The notes beneath the pieces were generated by a model. The model saw only the letters and a list, made by a program, of their open reading frames with translations, was not told the DNA's origin and made no database searches. Made by a program: the position numbers and the translations under genes. From Siderastrea siderea (lineage: Eukaryota > Cnidaria > Anthozoa > Scleractinia > Rhizangiidae), in assembly GCA_964030785.1 (NCBI GenBank), contig OZ034979.1, positions 12,254,883-12,318,882 of the forward strand: a DNA stretch of 64,000 nt, written 5' to 3'. Positions 62,701-64,000 of this stretch are shown here, piece after piece; position 1 is the stretch's first letter, and each line of letters opens with the position of its first letter.

Positions 62701-64000
62701 TATCGAAAATTCCATATAGAATCATGCCGTTTGATAATGTAATGTTTTCCTTTGGTTTTACTGACCCACCAGTTTTGAAATGAACTCCAAAAAGATAAAG
62801 TTAAAAAGCAATGTAAAAACATGTGATCTAAAGAATGTCTGTCAGTGAGGCATTGAGGGCATATGTCACTATCGGATGTTTTGGCTTTAAAGAGACTAAC
62901 TTTTGTTGGAAGAATATTGTGAATAATCTTATATTGAAACATTGATATCTTTATGTCATTTTTTATCTGGAAGGGTAATTCATAAACTCTGTTTTTGTTT
63001 TCTCGGGTAAAACCGTGCCTTAGAATGTTGCTTTCCGCGGTGGGGGTTAAAAAGACGTTTTTTAACATGACAGAGTAAACGTTTTTAGTGGAGATTCTGT
63101 TTATGTTATTTTCGTTTTCCGACGTTTGCTGGGGCGTTCTTTTCATTGCTAATTTCCAGTTAGTCAGACTGGCATTGATTAACCCGAAATAAAAAGTGAA
63201 AGGCGTTTCAAGATGAAATTTTTCGGAAAATTGCTTAAAGGAAAGGAACTTACCGTCGTTGTCAAGGAGATCTTCAATACGCACAATATTTTTTTCAAAC
63301 CAGTTTTTATAAAAGGGTGCTTTGCCATCAATTTTTATGTTGCGGTTGTTCCAAATTATTTCGTTGTGGGGAGATGTATCCTTTTGAAAGGCCTGTTTGG
63401 TGCTTTGCCAATGTTTCAAGACTTCACGATAGAAGCGGTTAAATTGCAGAGAATTAATATCGTAGTTGCAGTGTGTCAGAAAAGACAGCCGTCCATAATT
63501 TTCCAACGCGACCTCAGGGATGATCTTCCAGGATGCGTCAGTCCTGGTTTGCAAACGCGGTATCCAAGCAACCTTTAAAGCTTTATTCATAATGTCAAAG
63601 TCGGTCATCTTGAGTCCGCCATGTCTTCTCTCACCAATTATAGTTGATTTTTTTATCTTTGCGGGTTTTCCATCCCAAATAAAGTTGAAAATTAGTTTCT
63701 CAATTTCTTTGATAAAATTTTCTGGGATAACAAGAACAGACGCATTGTAGATTAATGTGGAAAGTCCGAAAGTTTTAACGATGTTTATTTTCCCGTAAAG
63801 TGTTAGATTTCTTCTCTTCCAACTATTTAGCATCTTTTCTAAATTTCCGATTTTCTCTGCAAAATTTAACTCGTTGGTTTTATTTCTGTCATAAGAAAAG
63901 AAGATGCCAAGAGCTTTTATTGGGTACCGAGGCCAGCGAAAGCTTAAGGGCGTTTCGGTGTTATTTTTCCAGGAACCGAGCCACATTCCCTCAGACTTTG
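62480..64000 (-). pseudogene. Tx1/L1 LINE ORF2, 3' part, degenerate end (partial at window edge)
   Basis: Reading from the window edge at 64000, the open frame encodes the RT C-terminal part (KSEGMWLGSW corresponds to KTEGMWLGSL of the intact LINE) and continues to 62700. The zinc motif CPQC-x8-H-x4-C and SFWSSFQNWW are clear. The protein is colinear with ORF2 at 11545-15303 but clearly diverged, so it is a separate family. After WNFR at 62700 the frame stops; the expected C-terminal peptide resumes in another frame (YTLLIAKNSIYSKCL) and decays by about 62480. Upstream endonuclease and RT core lie outside the window. Confidence 0.85.

Noticed and set aside
63213..63750. Plus-strand frames of 121 and 76 codons
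   Set aside because: Antisense shadows of the LINE ORF2 remnant on the minus strand.

Overview
The window is eukaryotic, AT-rich, and dominated by introns and transposable elements. The element mix (Tx1/L1-type LINEs, a Penelope-like element, BEL/Pao, PIF/Harbinger, many foldback MITEs), very short introns in places, and a degenerate member of a multicopy gene family I associate with corals and sea anemones all point to an anthozoan cnidarian, most likely a stony coral. That assignment is an inference; no species-diagnostic gene is present.

The only host gene I can support is on the minus strand. It is a leucine-rich-repeat (LRR) gene spread over at least 60177 to 26015. It starts (as far as visible) with a cysteine-rich N-terminal cap exon at 60066-60177. 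Twenty separate 72-bp exons follow, each encoding exactly one 24-residue LRR. Each exon has phase-2 introns on both sides, so any exon can be gained, lost or skipped without changing the frame. The eight 5'-most LRR exons (58577-59698) sit in a perfect 150-bp tandem array of 72-bp exon plus 78-bp intron; six of them are identical. The other twelve lie at 45.5, 44.9, 39.7, 39.2, 38.5, 37.3, 36.4, 35.9, 35.2, 34.3, 33.8 and 26.0 kb. Two exon pairs (35.1-37.7 kb) arose by a tandem duplication of about 1.3 kb, and one exon (39738-39809) has lost its splice acceptor. The signal peptide, C-terminal cap and any membrane or signalling part were not found. This exon-per-repeat locus, caught while expanding, is the most interesting thing in the window.

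Region by region. 1-5.1 kb: no gene, a motif-bearing inverted repeat element (430-1802) and a small MITE (4441-4712). 5.15-7.56 kb: broken Penelope-like element on the minus strand. 7.57-10.10 kb: long-inverted-repeat DNA element with minisatellite ends, inserted in the Penelope-like end with an 8-bp target duplication. 10.2-15.54 kb: full-length Tx1/L1 LINE with two intact ORFs, poly(A) and a perfect 17-bp target duplication. 15.6-20 kb: no gene, homopolymer tracts, then a 200-base assembly gap (20001-20200). 21.3-23.6 kb: decayed member of the multicopy family. 26.0-60.2 kb: the LRR gene, whose introns hold a Harbinger transposon (27.03-30.85 kb), a TTAA-flanked element (41.5-43.2 kb), tRNA-like repeats (47.6-48.0 kb), a BEL/Pao remnant (51.7-54.4 kb), MITEs and inverted minisatellites. 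61.9-62.3 kb: MITE. 62.5-64 kb: 3' part of a second Tx1/L1 LINE running off the window.

Most mobile elements are dead. The exception is the 10-15 kb LINE, which looks recent and possibly competent.
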